Shown: positions 23,211 to 35,518, numbered from the stretch's first letter. The stretch: 64,000 bases of DNA from Wolfiporia cocos (GCA_029448655.1 JACCLO010000011.1:1-64000); one strand, 5' to 3'. Notes: a model not told the origin generated them from the letters alone. Program-made: numbers and translations.

Positions 23211-25269
23211 TTTGGAGTGCATATATGCTAGTATTCATAAGACCCTTTAGAGCTATGTCGCCTGATTTATTGAGATTGTTGCATAGCCGTCGCATATGAT
23301 CTTAATGTGGCGTCTTCAAGCTGGTATTAACGTGCTCCTTCAGCCCTGTCTTTGTTGTTTTTCTAGTAAATGAAATTACTGCTATTGGCAGAATTATCCA
23401 TTGTATTGATTTAAAATTTTTAGAATACTTCTACAACAGGGCAAGGTGCTAATGTATTCTAACATCGTTGGCATGCCATTGACTTTGTGCAATGTGTAGA
23501 TGTGTAGACGCCCGCCTCGCGATCACGAGACAGGGGTCACCTATATCCTCCCCATCAAAATCCATCAGACGTTCTGTTAGTGCGCTTTGTTTTTCAATCT
23601 CCGCTCAGGTGCTCCCAAGCAGCACGTGTGCTGGCAGAACGTCTGATCAAGACTAATATGTTTCCAACAATGTTGATTTTTGTATATACTTTGTTCAGAT
23701 TCAATGGAAATAATACCACTTGATCTATCCAAGGACACATTCATCGACAACACTGCACTGCACAAAGTACACCCCTTGTAGATTTCATGAAAACATTTTC
23801 CAGAAAAGAAAACAGCTCAAACCCTGACTTAAGATTCACGGAGGTGCAACATATCACAAGACGCGCAGCGGACCCAATGCAACGCGCTTATGAGTGGTGT
23901 TATAGACCACTCCCCCAAAAGGGCTACGATAACAGCTTGGCTGTTATCAAGGGTCCGGCTATATCTGCAGTTCAGATTCCCACGCTTAGCGTCTACGGGT
24001 AGCCTTGTTCAGGTTATACCCACGTATTCCCTCTGTATACCCTAGTTAATTACTCCGTAATGTCCAGATGCCTTTACAGGTATAATCTGTGACACAACAC
24101 ACCTGAAGAAACATAAAGTTTTAATATATTTCTCACAGGTGAGACTTCATGTGATTTCTTCTGATTGAAATACATTGTTTTGAGAAACTTTACACTACAC
24201 GATTATTCTTTATAAGTAACACTACCAAAGGCACATGCTGCCCAATCAAGGAGCTTCATTTGGTACACTTTTAAAGTCCAAAATCCAGAGAGCTGCCTCT
24301 GTGTGGTATTCAGACAATGCCCTGGTTCACATTTTAAATATAGACAGCCTCTATGATAATAAAGTCCAGCTACTTACAGAACAGAGAGCTACACCACTGC
24401 TACTGCTGATTGGAGCTGAGTTTATTATTGATGAAGATCAGTATGCCAGGTAACGTCAACTTCAAGGTTTTCATAAACACTTGATATGCAATACCAGTAA
24501 CATTGTGCGGTTTAATCTATTCAGGAACTCAAATGGATTTATTGATGATGCTGTACTGAACACAGTGCAATTCTCGCATATCTCATGGAAACACTTTCAA
24601 GAAAGGGATTAGTTCAAACACTGGCTTGAAATTGATGCTCATATGTGACGAGAAGAAAAATTTGTTTAATTTTTTGTGACCTACTTAGCAGTTATAACCT
24701 TCCTAGGTCTGTAGTGGTGACCCCGAAAAGCCTTGATAGCAGCCACAGTTGTTGAGGCAGCTGAGGAATGGAAGGTGCTGGCCGCTGACATATCCACTGA
24801 TGTTGTATTGTTTATAGCCTCCAATTCTTAGATTGTATCTTTGTTACCTACATTGCAGACAACATCAACAAAATTTACCAACATATGAATAGACATGTAC
24901 CTGGCTCTGCATGTTTGATGATAAGGGAGTGTGTAAATAGAAACATTCAAAAGCTGTTAAAGCAGAAGATGGAACAAGGACTCACCTGCACAGTCATCAT
25001 TAGCTGTGGTTAATGCAAATGTTATGCTTGACTGTGATCTTGTATGAGTTGTGGCACCTCTTTGAGTCCAACTCCTACTAATTGTAGTTAGCGAAGCACA
25101 GAACAACAAAAAAAGTACAAAGCCAATTTAATTATGAGCTGGCTAGTATGCTTGCTCATGTAGCCTTCAAAATGATCTGGCTCTAGAGGACATTTCTTGC
25201 CACAAATGGATTCCGTAGAGCCTTGTTCCTCTGAGAGGGGCATTTGACAAATATTTTTGTACTCACATC
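23211..25269. other. Non-coding; one possible two-exon ORF
   Basis: 24235-24453 is a + strand ORF of 72 codons whose frame can be extended through a candidate intron (GTAACG at about 24452, ending in a CAG near 24526) into about 28 further residues before a stop. I do not recognise the product. The rest shows no features. Low confidence that anything here is a gene. Confidence 0.25.
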
Positions 25270-26335
25270 AAGTTGATACATCCAGCAGGTGTTCTAGATT
25301 GGCATAGTAGGTTCTAGGTTGGCATGATAGTGAGAAGAAGCTTGCTCAGAGTCCAAGATTGTGCCATGCAGGGATATATCTGGATGGGTGCAATTAGGAA
25401 CAGAGTAGTTGCAGGGAAGCTGGCATGTAGGATAGGAATGGCTTTTGCTGGGCTTGTGATGTCCCTTCAGTGGACAATAAAGTCAGCAACCCTGATCTTC
25501 AGAGTGTCTTACTGTGTCATTGAGATAGGCCATTGCAGGACCATCAGCAGCACCAAAAACAACATAGAGCTCAAACTCATATAGCCCATACCACCTGCAC
25601 CAGATTTTGAGCTTCTTGTGCTGTCCCATAAAACTAGCAATATATCAGAGACTATACATTCTTTGGCTTTTTGGGGCCTGGAATGAAGCTGGCAGGCATT
25701 ATATGCATTTTTTACAGTGAACATCAGGTGCATAATTCAGAAGTATTCAGATGAACATTCAGCAGTCTGAAAGCTTGCTAGCATAGAGCTGTGTGCCATC
25801 AATAGAAAACATGAGACAGGTATCTTCATCTTTGATATCACCATGTATGACGGCTTTGGGATAGTCTTTACCATGCATATAGTTGCTATTTTTTCTCAAG
25901 CTTGCCATTGGTCTTCTGAGATGAAGCAAGAGCCTGCTGAGTAGCAGTGGCACAGTACTCAGCTGCACAGAACCCCTCTGTCAAGCATTGCATGGCCTGA
26001 ATCATAGAAGCAATGGGAATAGTCATTGACTGCTTTCTCAGAACATGTCTGCACTTGTGTCTTTGTTTTCATTCCTCAAAGCATAGTTCATCACATTAAT
26101 TACACTATCCAGCTTGCTGTAAACTGATTAGTTACATAAAATCTATACATACTGGTTGCATTGTGTACAATGCTGTGACTTTGCTCCAGCTTCCATAAAC
26201 TGGTATCATCTTGGAAGAGGCTGTCCTATGTATGTGTGCCACTTTCAGAATGATAGGCAATAGTAAGAGTAAACTGATATTCACCTGCATCTGCTCTAGA
26301 TACAGAGCTGGATCCCCCTGCACTTGTTGTGGCAT
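25270..26335 (-). pseudogene. Decayed Plavaka-like transposase
   Basis: Read on the minus strand through several frames, the order of motifs matches Plavaka-type transposases of agaricomycetes as I know them. First comes CLMFSIDGTQLYASKLSDC (around 25770-25825), then SFIPGPKKPKNV (about 25650-25690), then ADGPAMAYLN (about 25525-25555), then LYCPLKGHHKP (about 25440-25475) and a Cys/His-containing tail. Stops and frameshifts separate them, so no intact product exists. The minus-strand ORF at 26132-26335 may be further N-terminal sequence. No terminal repeats were found. The family assignment is from memory and would need a profile search. Confidence 0.6.
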
Positions 26336-26482
26336 TTTTCTCAGGCTAAATCATATTTGTGGCGAGTCCATTTTTTTTGCCATGTGTGCATCACATCTTG
26401 GAGATATGTACCATTCAAACTCGCTGTCAGATCAATTCTTCTCTTTGGGGGAGGCCTAATAGTCTTAGAAGGGTTCCCTTAT

Positions 26483-27102
26483 TGTCACAAGAATTCTCCT
26501 AGTTTCCCTATATCTCTTACTAATTTTTCCGGCAATTCTACGAATTATCTACGACTTTCTAGACCAATAACTAGCTTATCCGGTTCATAAGTTAACGGTT
26601 ACATACGTGCCAAATGATGGCCGTGTTATCTCCCGTAACAACGGTCTTATCTTATCATTAGTAGTTACCATCAGTCACATGTCTAGTTCTAGCCAATCGG
26701 ACATTCTGTCCGGAAGCAGTCAGCGTATAAACGTCAGCGGACCGGGCTTTGGTCACGCCCCGTCTTTGCAATGACAAGAGCGCAAAACGCCATTCGTGCG
26801 GCCTACGCCGCCTTTCTATATCCCAGTTTTGATCGGCATATGTATTCATCGTATATTACTAAGTACTTAGGTATCTGGGGACTTGTACATACGAATACGG
26901 GCATTAGTATTATCTAATAAGACTGTTAGGGGTCTTAATTATCATGTATATATACTAGACTTGCTGAGCGCTATTGCCTCAGTTCTATTCATTGCATTCA
27001 TACTACGAGTTAACCACTCAACGTATCCTGCTTAACAACTACTTATCCCTTGCCTAACCAGCAAATACCAAGATCATTACAAGTAAGTGTTATCTTGTGT
27101 TA
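26483..27102 (+). repeat. 5' LTR of element E
   Basis: Begins TGTCACAAGA and ends TCTTGTGTTA, a pair of inverted tips; the final CA has become TA. The end is fixed by homology of the following bases (TATGAATAGAATTC) with the sites after the family-1 and family-2 LTRs. The TATA box at 26947-26954 lies about 35 nt before the presumed transcript start. The partner LTR is outside the window, so the start position rests on the tip pattern. Confidence 0.75.
26947..26992 (+). promoter_or_regulatory. E promoter and self-primer start
   Basis: TATATATA at 26947-26954 is followed 35 nt later by AGTTCTATTCAT (26981-26992). That stretch is complementary, with one G-U pair, to the site directly after the LTR (27104-27115, ATGAATAGAATT). 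This is the Tf1-type arrangement in which the 5' end of the transcript primes reverse transcription. Confidence 0.65.
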
Positions 27103-27802
27103 TATGAATAGAATTCGCTTTCGCCCCCGCCCTCTTTGAGGGTCTGGGATTTTTTCTTCTTAGGGGTTTTTGTCGCCGTCTGCGCACCCCTGCTCGCCGC
27201 CAGGCAGCGGGGTATCCTTAGTGGGCTCTGGGGGATCACCGCCTTCGGGCAAATAGCCGGACCGTAGGCTTAAGCGGAACCGGGGACTAGCTGACAAGCT
27301 TTTCCCCATATGTTGGGAATCGATGGCAACGGTGTAAACTCTTGACCAGGCCGGAGACGACCTTCTCGCCTATCCCCAGGTGTACAGGGGCCACTCTATT
27401 TAGAGTTGGGATGGTGGGCACGAGTTGCCCTGCCTAGAACCGCTGCCGATACGGCTTCAGAATGATAGAGTTCTGGCCTTGGCGCCCTCTAAGTCCCTCA
27501 GGGCATGGGTTTGGTTTAAACACTGGCAGCCACCTAACTGGAGTGAGGCGTGGGCACATGCGGGGTGTAATACCCCAAATCCTGCATTCCCAGGCGTCAA
27601 GGGAAGACGACCTGCTGTATCCTCCACCTGGTAGCGTGAGAGAGACGCAATCCAGTCGCCAACACTAACTCCGGTCGAGGGCGGAGCGCCCATTGACGCC
27701 GGAGGATAAGCGCACGACACATCAAGAAGCGACGATAAGCCCTGACAGAAGACCGCGTGAATTTCCACTAGAATAGCTTACTTAGACTTCTTCTACGTAG
27801 TC
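27103..27802 (+). other. E leader with priming site and TGACAA hairpin
   Basis: The 700-nt untranslated leader starts with the putative self-priming site. At 27282-27307 a hairpin has outer stem GGGGA/TCCCC, a 2x2 pyrimidine internal loop, inner stem AGC/GCT and loop TGACAA. The same plan occurs in the leaders of families 1 and 2. Short ORFs in it are antisense or overlapping artefacts. Confidence 0.65.
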
Positions 27803-28618
27803 ATGCCGAAAGCACCACGTTTCACGGTCACTCCGAGAAACGCCGCTACGGGGGAGCGCGAGGAATGGCACATTGCCTCCTCCAAATCGCTCGAAGACCG
27901 CATTTCCGCGGTCACAGCCCCAAAGCGGGGAAAGTCCCGAAAGGGCCAAGACGTCTTCTATAGGAAGCCGAACCCTGACCCAGAGGAGATCCAAAGGGTC
28001 AACCACGAGGCCGCCCTCGCCGATATTAGGCGGAAGAAGCTCGACAAGCTTTTCCGACAGAAGGAGAAGCTCGAGGCTCGGATCCAAAAACAGAGCCTGG
28101 ATCAGCTGATCGCCAAGGCGGCCAGGAAGAGGGTTGAGGATGAGAGAATGGTGAGGAGTTTTCGGGAGCGAATCCAGCCCCCAAAGAAGTCGTTGTTGGA
28201 AAGAGTGGAGGAGCTCAGGATGCCGGCCGAGTGGGTCGAGAAGCGGGGTCTTGTGAACCCCAAGGACGTCCATTGCACGGAGAAGAAATGGGACTGGTTC
28301 TTGGACGTCAACAAGCAGATGAACGCCACCCACAAGAACCTTTTCCGGCTATGGAAAGTCCCTGACACAACCACCAGGGCCCCCATAATAGCGAAATTCA
28401 CCACACTAGTCACCAATTTCGACGATCTCTCCACACACCTGGAGCAAAGGGTCCGTCAGGATTCCATGAAGAACGAAGATCTCCGCCGCCTCGAAAAATA
28501 TCTCAGGAGGGTGGAACACGTTTTTGGAGACCTAGACGTTAAACAGCACGTTACGTACTTAAAGACGCATCTAGTACATAGCGGTCTCGACTTCGACCTT
28601 GGGAAACCCCAGCTGTAG
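27803..28618 (+). CDS. ORF1 of element E, unknown function
   Basis: A 271-residue protein starts at the first ATG after the leader and ends 100 bases before gag. It is highly charged. Residues 1-60 are basic and probably disordered, 65-130 are predicted helical with many Lys/Arg/Glu (LDKLFRQKEKLEARIQKQ), and 150-260 look like a compact helical domain ending in DFDLGKPQL. I do not recognise a domain, and an ORF in this place is not part of the standard Ty3/gypsy plan. Family-1 elements have an ORF of similar size, composition and position with no clear sequence match. A nucleic-acid-binding or assembly role is conceivable but not shown. Confidence 0.7.
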   Translation: MPKAPRFTVTPRNAATGEREEWHIASSKSLEDRISAVTAPKRGKSRKGQDVFYRKPNPDPEEIQRVNHEAALADIRRKKLDKLFRQKEKLEARIQKQSLDQLIAKAARKRVEDERMVRSFRERIQPPKKSLLERVEELRMPAEWVEKRGLVNPKDVHCTEKKWDWFLDVNKQMNATHKNLFRLWKVPDTTTRAPIIAKFTTLVTNFDDLSTHLEQRVRQDSMKNEDLRRLEKYLRRVEHVFGDLDVKQHVTYLKTHLVHSGLDFDLGKPQL

Positions 28619-28718
28619 TAGATAGAAAGTCCTGGAAAGGCATTATTTCTTGGTGCATGGCATTGATTGCAAAAAGTCCTGAAAGGCATTTAAGTCCTGA
28701 AAAGGCACCTTTTTTTTC
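28619..28718 (+). other. ORF1-gag spacer with three AGTCCTGAAAAGGCA-like repeats
   Basis: Three copies of a 16-18 nt word (28627-28644, 28674-28690, 28692-28708) have a CC...GG stem around TGGAAA, TGAAA or TGAAAA, recalling the TGACAA/TGAAAA hairpins of the other families. Confidence 0.6.
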
Positions 28719-31010
28719 TTGAATTATCGTTTAAGGAAGAAAACAACTCAAGCTGACGAATACTGTTCAGCAATGGTGTCTTACACAATCGTCCAAGGCG
28801 CTTTGTACAACACCCACAAGGTGGCTACGGCCTACCGCCCCGCCGTCGGCAAGCACGCGTGGCCCGGAGAGCAAACCTGCTTGATGGACTACCTGCGAGT
28901 CGTATTCGGCATCAGAGTTAGGGGGAGTGTCACCTCCTTCAACTCAATTCCGGCGCATGTGCACCCATTCCTAAACATGAACCATACGGCGTACATCAAG
29001 TACTACGGGGAAGATTCGACTAGGAACCACATATCGTGGTGGAGGTGGGACAATTACTGTACCGCCATCCCCCTGTCAGACCTCATAGTCCTGTATGGTG
29101 ACGTCCACTGGTACTCGGAAGAAGAAGCATCGCCGCGCACGAGAGCCGCCAGGCTCTTCAACACGGAGACACCCGTACGCCGCGCAGTCGTCACCCCTGA
29201 AGGCAGCGAGACTCCACGACCGGAGGAAACAATCAACACGGAGCCCCTATTTGGGATGCTCCCCGATCTCCTCCCTTCCTATGAAAGGAGGACTCTGGAA
29301 ATCATCGTGCAGCCGGAAAGGAGCGAAAACAAACTGATGGGAAGGTTGCAGCGCACTCTGGAAGTGCCCGCCTCAGACGAAGTTCTGCAGGTGGGAAAAG
29401 AAGCGTACAGAGAGGCGCTGTACCAAGCCAAGAACCATCTCTACAGCAACCTCGCGGCTTACAAAGGCCGGGTGGACACGGATTTGGAAATGGTCTGGAA
29501 TAAGACCAACCAAATTCGGAGTCACAACCAGGTGCTTCAAAACAGAATCGAAGCACTAGAGGAAGCGGAGAGTTTGCGGCAACAACTGGACACCCTTTCC
29601 GAAAATTGGTTTGTCCGCATAGAAAAAGATATCGCAGTACTGCAAAAGCGTCCGGCAGCCCCAACCGCGGGACCCAGCGGTGCCCAGGTCACGGCACTAA
29701 TTAATAGAATTGACCAACTCGAAGCGGAGTTAACCGCTCTAAAAAATGCACCGGCAGCCGCGCCAGCAGCTGCCACAACGGTCAACTTCCAACAGACCAA
29801 ACCGACTCAGCCACCGAAGTTCTCGGGCCCTAAGGACTCCATCTCATAGAAAGAATGGATCCAGAAAATGGGCATGTATTTCGCAGACGCCAAGGTGACC
29901 ATCGAGGAGGACAAGGTTCGCCAAGCCCTGCTACGGCTCACGGGCGAGGCCTACCAGTACATGTCGCCGGTAGTTGATAAAATCGCCGCCGGACAAACCT
30001 CGGGGCACACCTGGAAAACGTTTGCGGAAACAATTGAGAAGGTGTACGGCAAGAAGACGGACAAGGAGATTTCCGAAAAGGAGATTGAAGGGTACTTCGG
30101 AGACGAAGGGAAAAAGAAGCTCCAATCGGACTTCTTCTCTTGGGCACAGAAGCTCAGGACCCTGGCTCGCCTGGCCGAGACTGACAACAAAACGTTGTTC
30201 AGCCACATCAAACGGATCCTCCCGGAAAAGGTGCAAGAGACCCTCGCTACCTTGGAATCGGTGCCCGGCTTCACAATGCCGACCGACTGGGAGGTTTACC
30301 TCGATATGGCCATTGACCTCTACAAGAGGCAATACGCGGATAAGCTCAAAGGCAAGATCTTTAAGGAAGAAAAGAAGAAGGAGTCGTCGGGGTCTGGCAA
30401 GACCACCGACAAAGCTACGTCGAAGCCTGCCAAGGCTGATGACAAAGGCAAAGGCAAGGCAAAGGAAACCGGCTCTTATGGAAAGGACTGTCGCAAGCAC
30501 CCTGGACAACACAAATGGGGCGACTGTCCTGAGAACCCGAAGAACAAGCCGAAGGAAGCCAAGCCGGCCAGTAGTGGAAGCGGAACGACGAAGCCGACAG
30601 GCTCGTCGAGCGGAACGCAACAGTCGGGCCAGAAGAAATTGGACCCGAAAAAGAAATACAAGGTCCGAATTGTCAGCACCCAGGAACTGGTGACTGACGA
30701 TGAAGATGAGTCCCCCCAAGCCACCGTAGGGACCATCCAGACCAACGTTCCGAAACAACCAGAGGTGGTTCCTCTGGCCCCCACTACGCGCATCAGCGAT
30801 GAGGAGCAAAGCAGGAGTTCGGTGCGAACGACTGAAAGCACCAGCCCCGTCCAGACCCAGTCGACTGGTTCGACTTCGACTGCGCCTACACCGTCGGGCG
30901 ACTCCATCAGGACACATCTGCCCTGGCTTCGCAAGCGGATAGCCGATTCCGCAAACACCCTGGGCATCTACGGAAGCTCTGCCTCGGGTTTTCCCACCGA
31001 GCACATGTGA
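28719..31010 (+). pseudogene. Gag of element E, interrupted by an amber stop
   Basis: One frame runs from 28719 to 31010 with a single internal TAG at 29847-29849. Before it lie a compact N-terminal region, a coiled coil (about residues 220-345) and an Ala/Pro linker. After it comes the capsid-like core (KEWIQKMGMYF..., matching QEWVEKMGLYF in family-1 gag), a Lys-rich part and a zinc-knuckle variant near 30490, C-x2-H-x3-H-x4-C, where the second Cys is His. Family-1 gag reads straight through the same place, so the stop is best seen as a mutation; regulated readthrough is the alternative. The start could also be the ATG at 28772. The stop TGA overlaps the pol ATG at 31010. Confidence 0.8.
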
Positions 31011-31921
31011 TGACCTGCCCACTTGTGCTCCCACGTAATTTTAGTCCCGTACCCACTGTAAAGAGTGTATTCGAGTCAATGTATCATATTTTTGGCAATG
31101 ATGCGCGCGACTTCGCTCGATCTTTCCGTGTCGAAGTAACACTCTGGGTATATGGGCAAAAAGTGCAGGCTCTGGCTTTAATCGACAGCGGCGCAACCAT
31201 ATCGATCATATCACAACGATTGGTCGATAAACATAAGCTGGTCACCGACAAATTAGCGTTTCCTATTACGGTTACAAACGCAGACGGAACAGAAAACGTC
31301 GCCGCCCGCTTAACGCAATCAGTAAAACCATTCATGCAACATGGCACACACAAGGAAAAAATAGGTCTGATGGTCATGCACCTAGAACCAGACCTAATCC
31401 TTGGCTATGACTGGTTACGTCTCCACAATCCTACCTTTGACTGGAGGAAAGGAGAAATGGAATATGCGCGCTGTACACACGACCAACCTTACGCCAGAAA
31501 AAAGGGTAACCGCCCTTCTGAGGAGGAAGCAGTTGAACTCCCAGAAAAGGAAATCATCGAAGTAAATTCGATTTGGGACACTCCCGTGGACATATTAGGA
31601 GAGGAGGACCCCGAAAATCCTTTGATCGCTTGGGTGGCAACCCTTGACGACGAGGAAATGAACCTACTGACACAATTGGTAGCCGAGGTACTTGACAAAG
31701 ACCTCAACGAAGCAGACGACCAGGAGGAAAACACACCACCAATCGACATTGAAAAATGGCGATCGTTAGTGCCCGAACAATACCAAGAGTATGGGCCAAC
31801 GGTGTTCTCACAAAAGGCATCAGAGAGGATGCCGGAACGGAAGCCCTGGGATCACGCCATAGTGCTTGAACCAGATGCGCAGCGTCCCCCCCGGTAAAAC
31901 CATACAAAATGTCTCCCCAGG
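31010..31921 (+). pseudogene. Pol of element E, protease part only
   Basis: Starts at ATG 31010, overlapping the gag stop (TGATG), which suggests reinitiation. It carries LIDSGAT (aspartic protease) about 60 residues in and LILGYDWL further on, then an acidic linker and the pre-RT segment ending in RMPERKPWDHAI. At 31890-31896 a run of seven C is one base short of what keeps frame with family-1 pol, giving a stop at 31895. The conserved segment before the RT continues in the shifted frame to 31921, where family 2 is inserted. Confidence 0.82.
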
Positions 31922-33011
31922 TGACACAGATGGCTCTGTGGGACTCACCACGCCAGTATCCTTGCGATGAACTAAGGCGACGAGGTGAGGTAGAGGTTAT
32001 CAGACGCTATAGTAGGTGGAAGGTTCTTCTACGGCGTACGCCGAGAAGAATAGAACTAGGGTTATAGGCCGTCAAGGCCCTACTTATATACACATATATA
32101 ACGGGTCATGTGCTACTGTATATGCCCGATAAGGAGTGTGGGCTTGGTTGCCATAAGGGCGACCAAGTGGTATGACTACTCTACAAAGGCCGTGACCCGC
32201 CGGTAATGGCCGGGCCAATGGTAAAATAGAGAGTGTGTGGTCTCATCGTTAGATGGACATGTGAAGACGGGCGCAGCCCGGGTATAAGGGATGCCGGTTG
32301 CCGGATACCGTGAGGTATAATGGCGATTGGCCGGTCATCATGTGCTGACCAAGGCGGAACGCCGAGGTCGTAATGCTATTGGGCCAGCAGGCACCGTAGC
32401 ATGTGATATGTCCGGACCGGAAGGTTTACCGGAACATATGGTGGTCTTAGCCGTGAGGCGAGGACCGGTGTTTGGGCAACGCCGTGATGGCAGAAGCCCG
32501 GGACTTGGAGAACGCCGAGTCCGTGAGAGGCCGAGAAGGCCGTAGCCTATAGCGATATTGCCTTGATGCTAATATAGTGCTATTTGGCCGTGTTGCCATT
32601 ATTATGCGAAGGCGTGGCGCGCCTGAGGTGCCATTGTGATCTAGGATCTTATGGCGATGGGAAGCCGGGAGGGCCGACCCAATAGTACAAGGCCGCGAGG
32701 CACTGTTTGTACTTGTGGACATTATTATGCGAGCGTGCCGCGCTCGGCCTATCATTATGATCTAGGATCTATGACGTGGCTGGTCTTGCTCTGACGGGCG
32801 AGACCTGTATGACGTAGCCGTACTATGCTATTGGACCGGAAGGTGCCGTAGCGTTATGTAAGCTGGTCATGTGGTGATAAGCCCAGTTAAGAGCTTGTCG
32901 TGGTGGCAATGGGAGTTAACCCGTAGATAACTTGTAGTTAGACGTATAAATCCCAGGTAAATTGCTATAATCGTAGGAAAAATGCTGTAAGCCCCAGATA
33001 AATCTGTGACA
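31922..33011 (-). repeat. Family-2 LTR, left copy of the tandem
   Basis: Begins TGACACAGATGG and ends AAATCTGTGACA; on the minus strand it reads TGTCACAG...CTGTGTCA. It has TATA (CTTATATA near 32074) and the self-primer word AGAAGAATAGAACTA. ORFs inside it (e.g. 32327-32545 and 32447-32755) recur only because the LTR recurs. Confidence 0.9.
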
Positions 33012-34423
33012 TTACCCCCGCTTTAGGTTTCATCGTCCCTGATGAAACTATTCCTCATTGTGTACGTCCCAAGAGCGGTATAACGCGTGATGACGAAGTG
33101 TCAAATGCCGTTATGGTGCTGCTTCAATTTGTCAATTGAACAGGGATAAATGGGAGTTTCAGGACTTGTGGTGGAACCTGAGCGTGGAAGGCGATTTTAT
33201 TCCTTATAGTGATTTGTAACGCGTGATAGCGAAGTGCTAAATGCCGTTACTAGCGATTATCAACGCGTGATGACCGAAAGGTCAAATGCCGTTGTTAGGG
33301 AGATGTAGTCGTGTTACTAGAGTGTGCTGTCATTGTGCATGCGGATCCTAAGAGGAGGGACTCTCCTGTTATCGCTGAAGGTGTTCTAGTGCCTTTTCGC
33401 GACCTTGGTCGGATTATTGCTTTTGCTTATGACGTTACTCGTAGTAGAAGGCGATATGGAAATGGTCATCATATAGTGCCTTTGAATCTACTTGTAATCT
33501 GTATCTCCAATAGCTTGCCAAGCGTATTAGAGGGTGCATTGTGTCGTTGTACGTATTTCGGATAGCATTGTGCGATATTCCTTAGAGTGAGGGCTTCACT
33601 GTTAGCTCTGGAGATTTTCTAGTGTCTCTTCGAGCCCTTGGGCGGATATGTTGCTTATGCGTAGTACCCATTGAGTGTGACATAGCGGTGCTTTTTCGAC
33701 GTCTATTGCCTAGCGGTGAATGGGATTGCAAGTTCCTTCGTTCGCGTGGCGGGTGTCTTAGGCTTTGTGCTTGTACAGGGGTAATCCTACTTTGTACGAC
33801 TTATGCGGTTTGAACGGTTATTAAAGGACGTCGCCTTGTGAACGTTTATGAGGCGTCGCCTCCCTAGTATCGCAAGTACTAAGCGTGAGACATTTGTCAA
33901 TGCCCATTTGTTACAGGGGTTGTGTCCCCTAGTTAGATTGCTTCTATGTAGCGATCTCTTCGGAGTCGTAAGTTCCGGAATGAAGCTGTGCCTTCGTTGT
34001 TGTGTGCACTATTTATTAACGAGTAGGCTTCTCGTGTAAAACCCCATAGTATAGGTACTAATCATTGTGCATTATGTTTATATGCTTATGATTGTATTCC
34101 CTAATACTGTAGTGTCGTTGCCGTAGTGAGGCCTTATTGGGTAACCGTGAGAACATACATCCTTGTCAGGAGTTGTCTCGTATAGGTGTATCCCGTAAGG
34201 GCTGAAGTCCCATGGTGGCGATGACGGTAGTTTCCAATGTGCTTGTATGTCGTTAAAGTCGTTCTTCGATTGAGTATGACATTGTAAGCGTGGGAACTGA
34301 GATGATCGTTGGGGAAGGGTATATTTCGCTATTGGATAGATAGCTACTATATTCCTATTACAGGGTTGTCGTCCATATACGAATAGGACAGTACGAGCAT
34401 GAATGAGGGTAATCGGGCCTCTT
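33012..34423 (-). other. Family-2 internal region, 3' part (first tandem unit)
   Basis: Starts with the polypurine tract (TTACCCCCGC on + strand) against the LTR. It contains three copies of the AACGCGTGAT...AAATGCCGTT hairpin and two copies of the covarying two-hairpin module, all read on the minus strand. No ORF longer than about 85 codons occurs. It is interrupted at 34423 by the nested copy. Confidence 0.8.
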
Positions 34424-35518
34424 TGTCACAGATTTATCTGGGGCTTACAGCATTTTTCCTACGATTATAGCAATTTACCTGGGATTTATACGTCTAACTA
34501 CAAGTTATCTACGGGTTAACTCCCATTGCCACCACGACAAGCTCTTAACTGGGCTCGTCAACCACATGACCAGCTTACATAACGCTACGGCACCTTCCGG
34601 TCCAATAGCATAGTATAGCTACGTCATACAGGTCTCGCCCGTCAGAGCAAGACCAGCCACGTCATAGATCCTAGATCATAATGATAGGCCGAGCGCGGCA
34701 CGCTCGCATAATAATGTCCACAAGTACAAACAGTGCCTCGCGGCCTTGTACTATTGGGTCGGCCTTCCCGGCTTCCCATCGCCATAAGATCCTAGATCAC
34801 AATGGCACCTCAGGCGCGCCACGCCTTCGCATAATAATGGCAACACGGCCAAATAGCACTATATTAGCACCAAGGCAATATCGCTATAGGCTACGGCCTT
34901 CTCGGCCTCTCACGGACTCGGCGTTCTCCAAGTCCCGGGCTTCTGCCATCACGGCGTTGCCCAAACACCGGTCCTCGCCTCACGGCTAAGACCACCATAT
35001 GTTCCGGTAACCTTCCGGTCCGGACATATCACATGCTACGGTGCCTACTGGCCCAATAGCATTACGACCTCGGCGTTCCGCCTTGGTCAGCACACGATGA
35101 CCGGCCAATCGCCATTATACCTCACGGTATCCGGCAACCGGCATCCCTTATACCCGGGCTGCGCCCGTCTTCACATGTCCATCTAACGATGAGACCACAC
35201 GCTCTCTCTTTCACCATTGGCCCGGCCATTACCGGCGGGTCACGGCCTTTGTAGAGTAGACGCTTCACTTGGTCGCCCTTATGGCAACCAAGCCCACACT
35301 CCTTATCGGGCATGCACTATACAGTAGCACATGACCCGTTAAATATGTGTATATAAGTAGGGCCTTGACGGCCTATAACTTTAGTTCTATTCTTCTCGGC
35401 GTGCGCCGTAGAAGAACTTTCCACCTACTACCGTGCCTGATAACCTCTACCTCACCTCGTCGCCTTAGTTCATCGCAAGGATACTGGCGTGGTGAGTCCC
35501 ACAGAGCCATCTGTGTCA
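34424..35518 (+). repeat. 5' LTR of the nested family-2 element
   Basis: TGTCACAGATTTATC...GCCATCTGTGTCA. TATATAAG at 35350-35357 precedes the self-primer word (35382-35394) by about 30 nt. Confidence 0.92.

Larger units (their letters stand above)
26483..31921 (+). mobile_element. Element E: Ty3/gypsy element, 3' part displaced by insertion
   Basis: The order is 5' LTR, self-priming site, leader, ORF1, gag and start of pol, all on the + strand. At 31921 the pol reading is cut by a family-2 LTR, after the codons for a conserved M-S-P-Q that also occurs in family-1 pol. The remaining RT to 3' LTR would lie beyond the window end. E is distantly related to family 1 (same gene order, similar capsid and protease) but the proteins are clearly diverged. 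It carries an amber stop in gag and a one-base loss in pol, so it is dead. Confidence 0.88.

Noticed and set aside
29931..31034. 367-codon minus-strand ORF opposite gag of element E
   Set aside because: Antisense shadow of the gag frame with skewed Arg/Leu composition; no homology and inside a retroelement gene.
32327..32755. ORFs of 72 and 102 codons that recur at five places
   Set aside because: They recur because they lie in LTR copies; no start context or domain.
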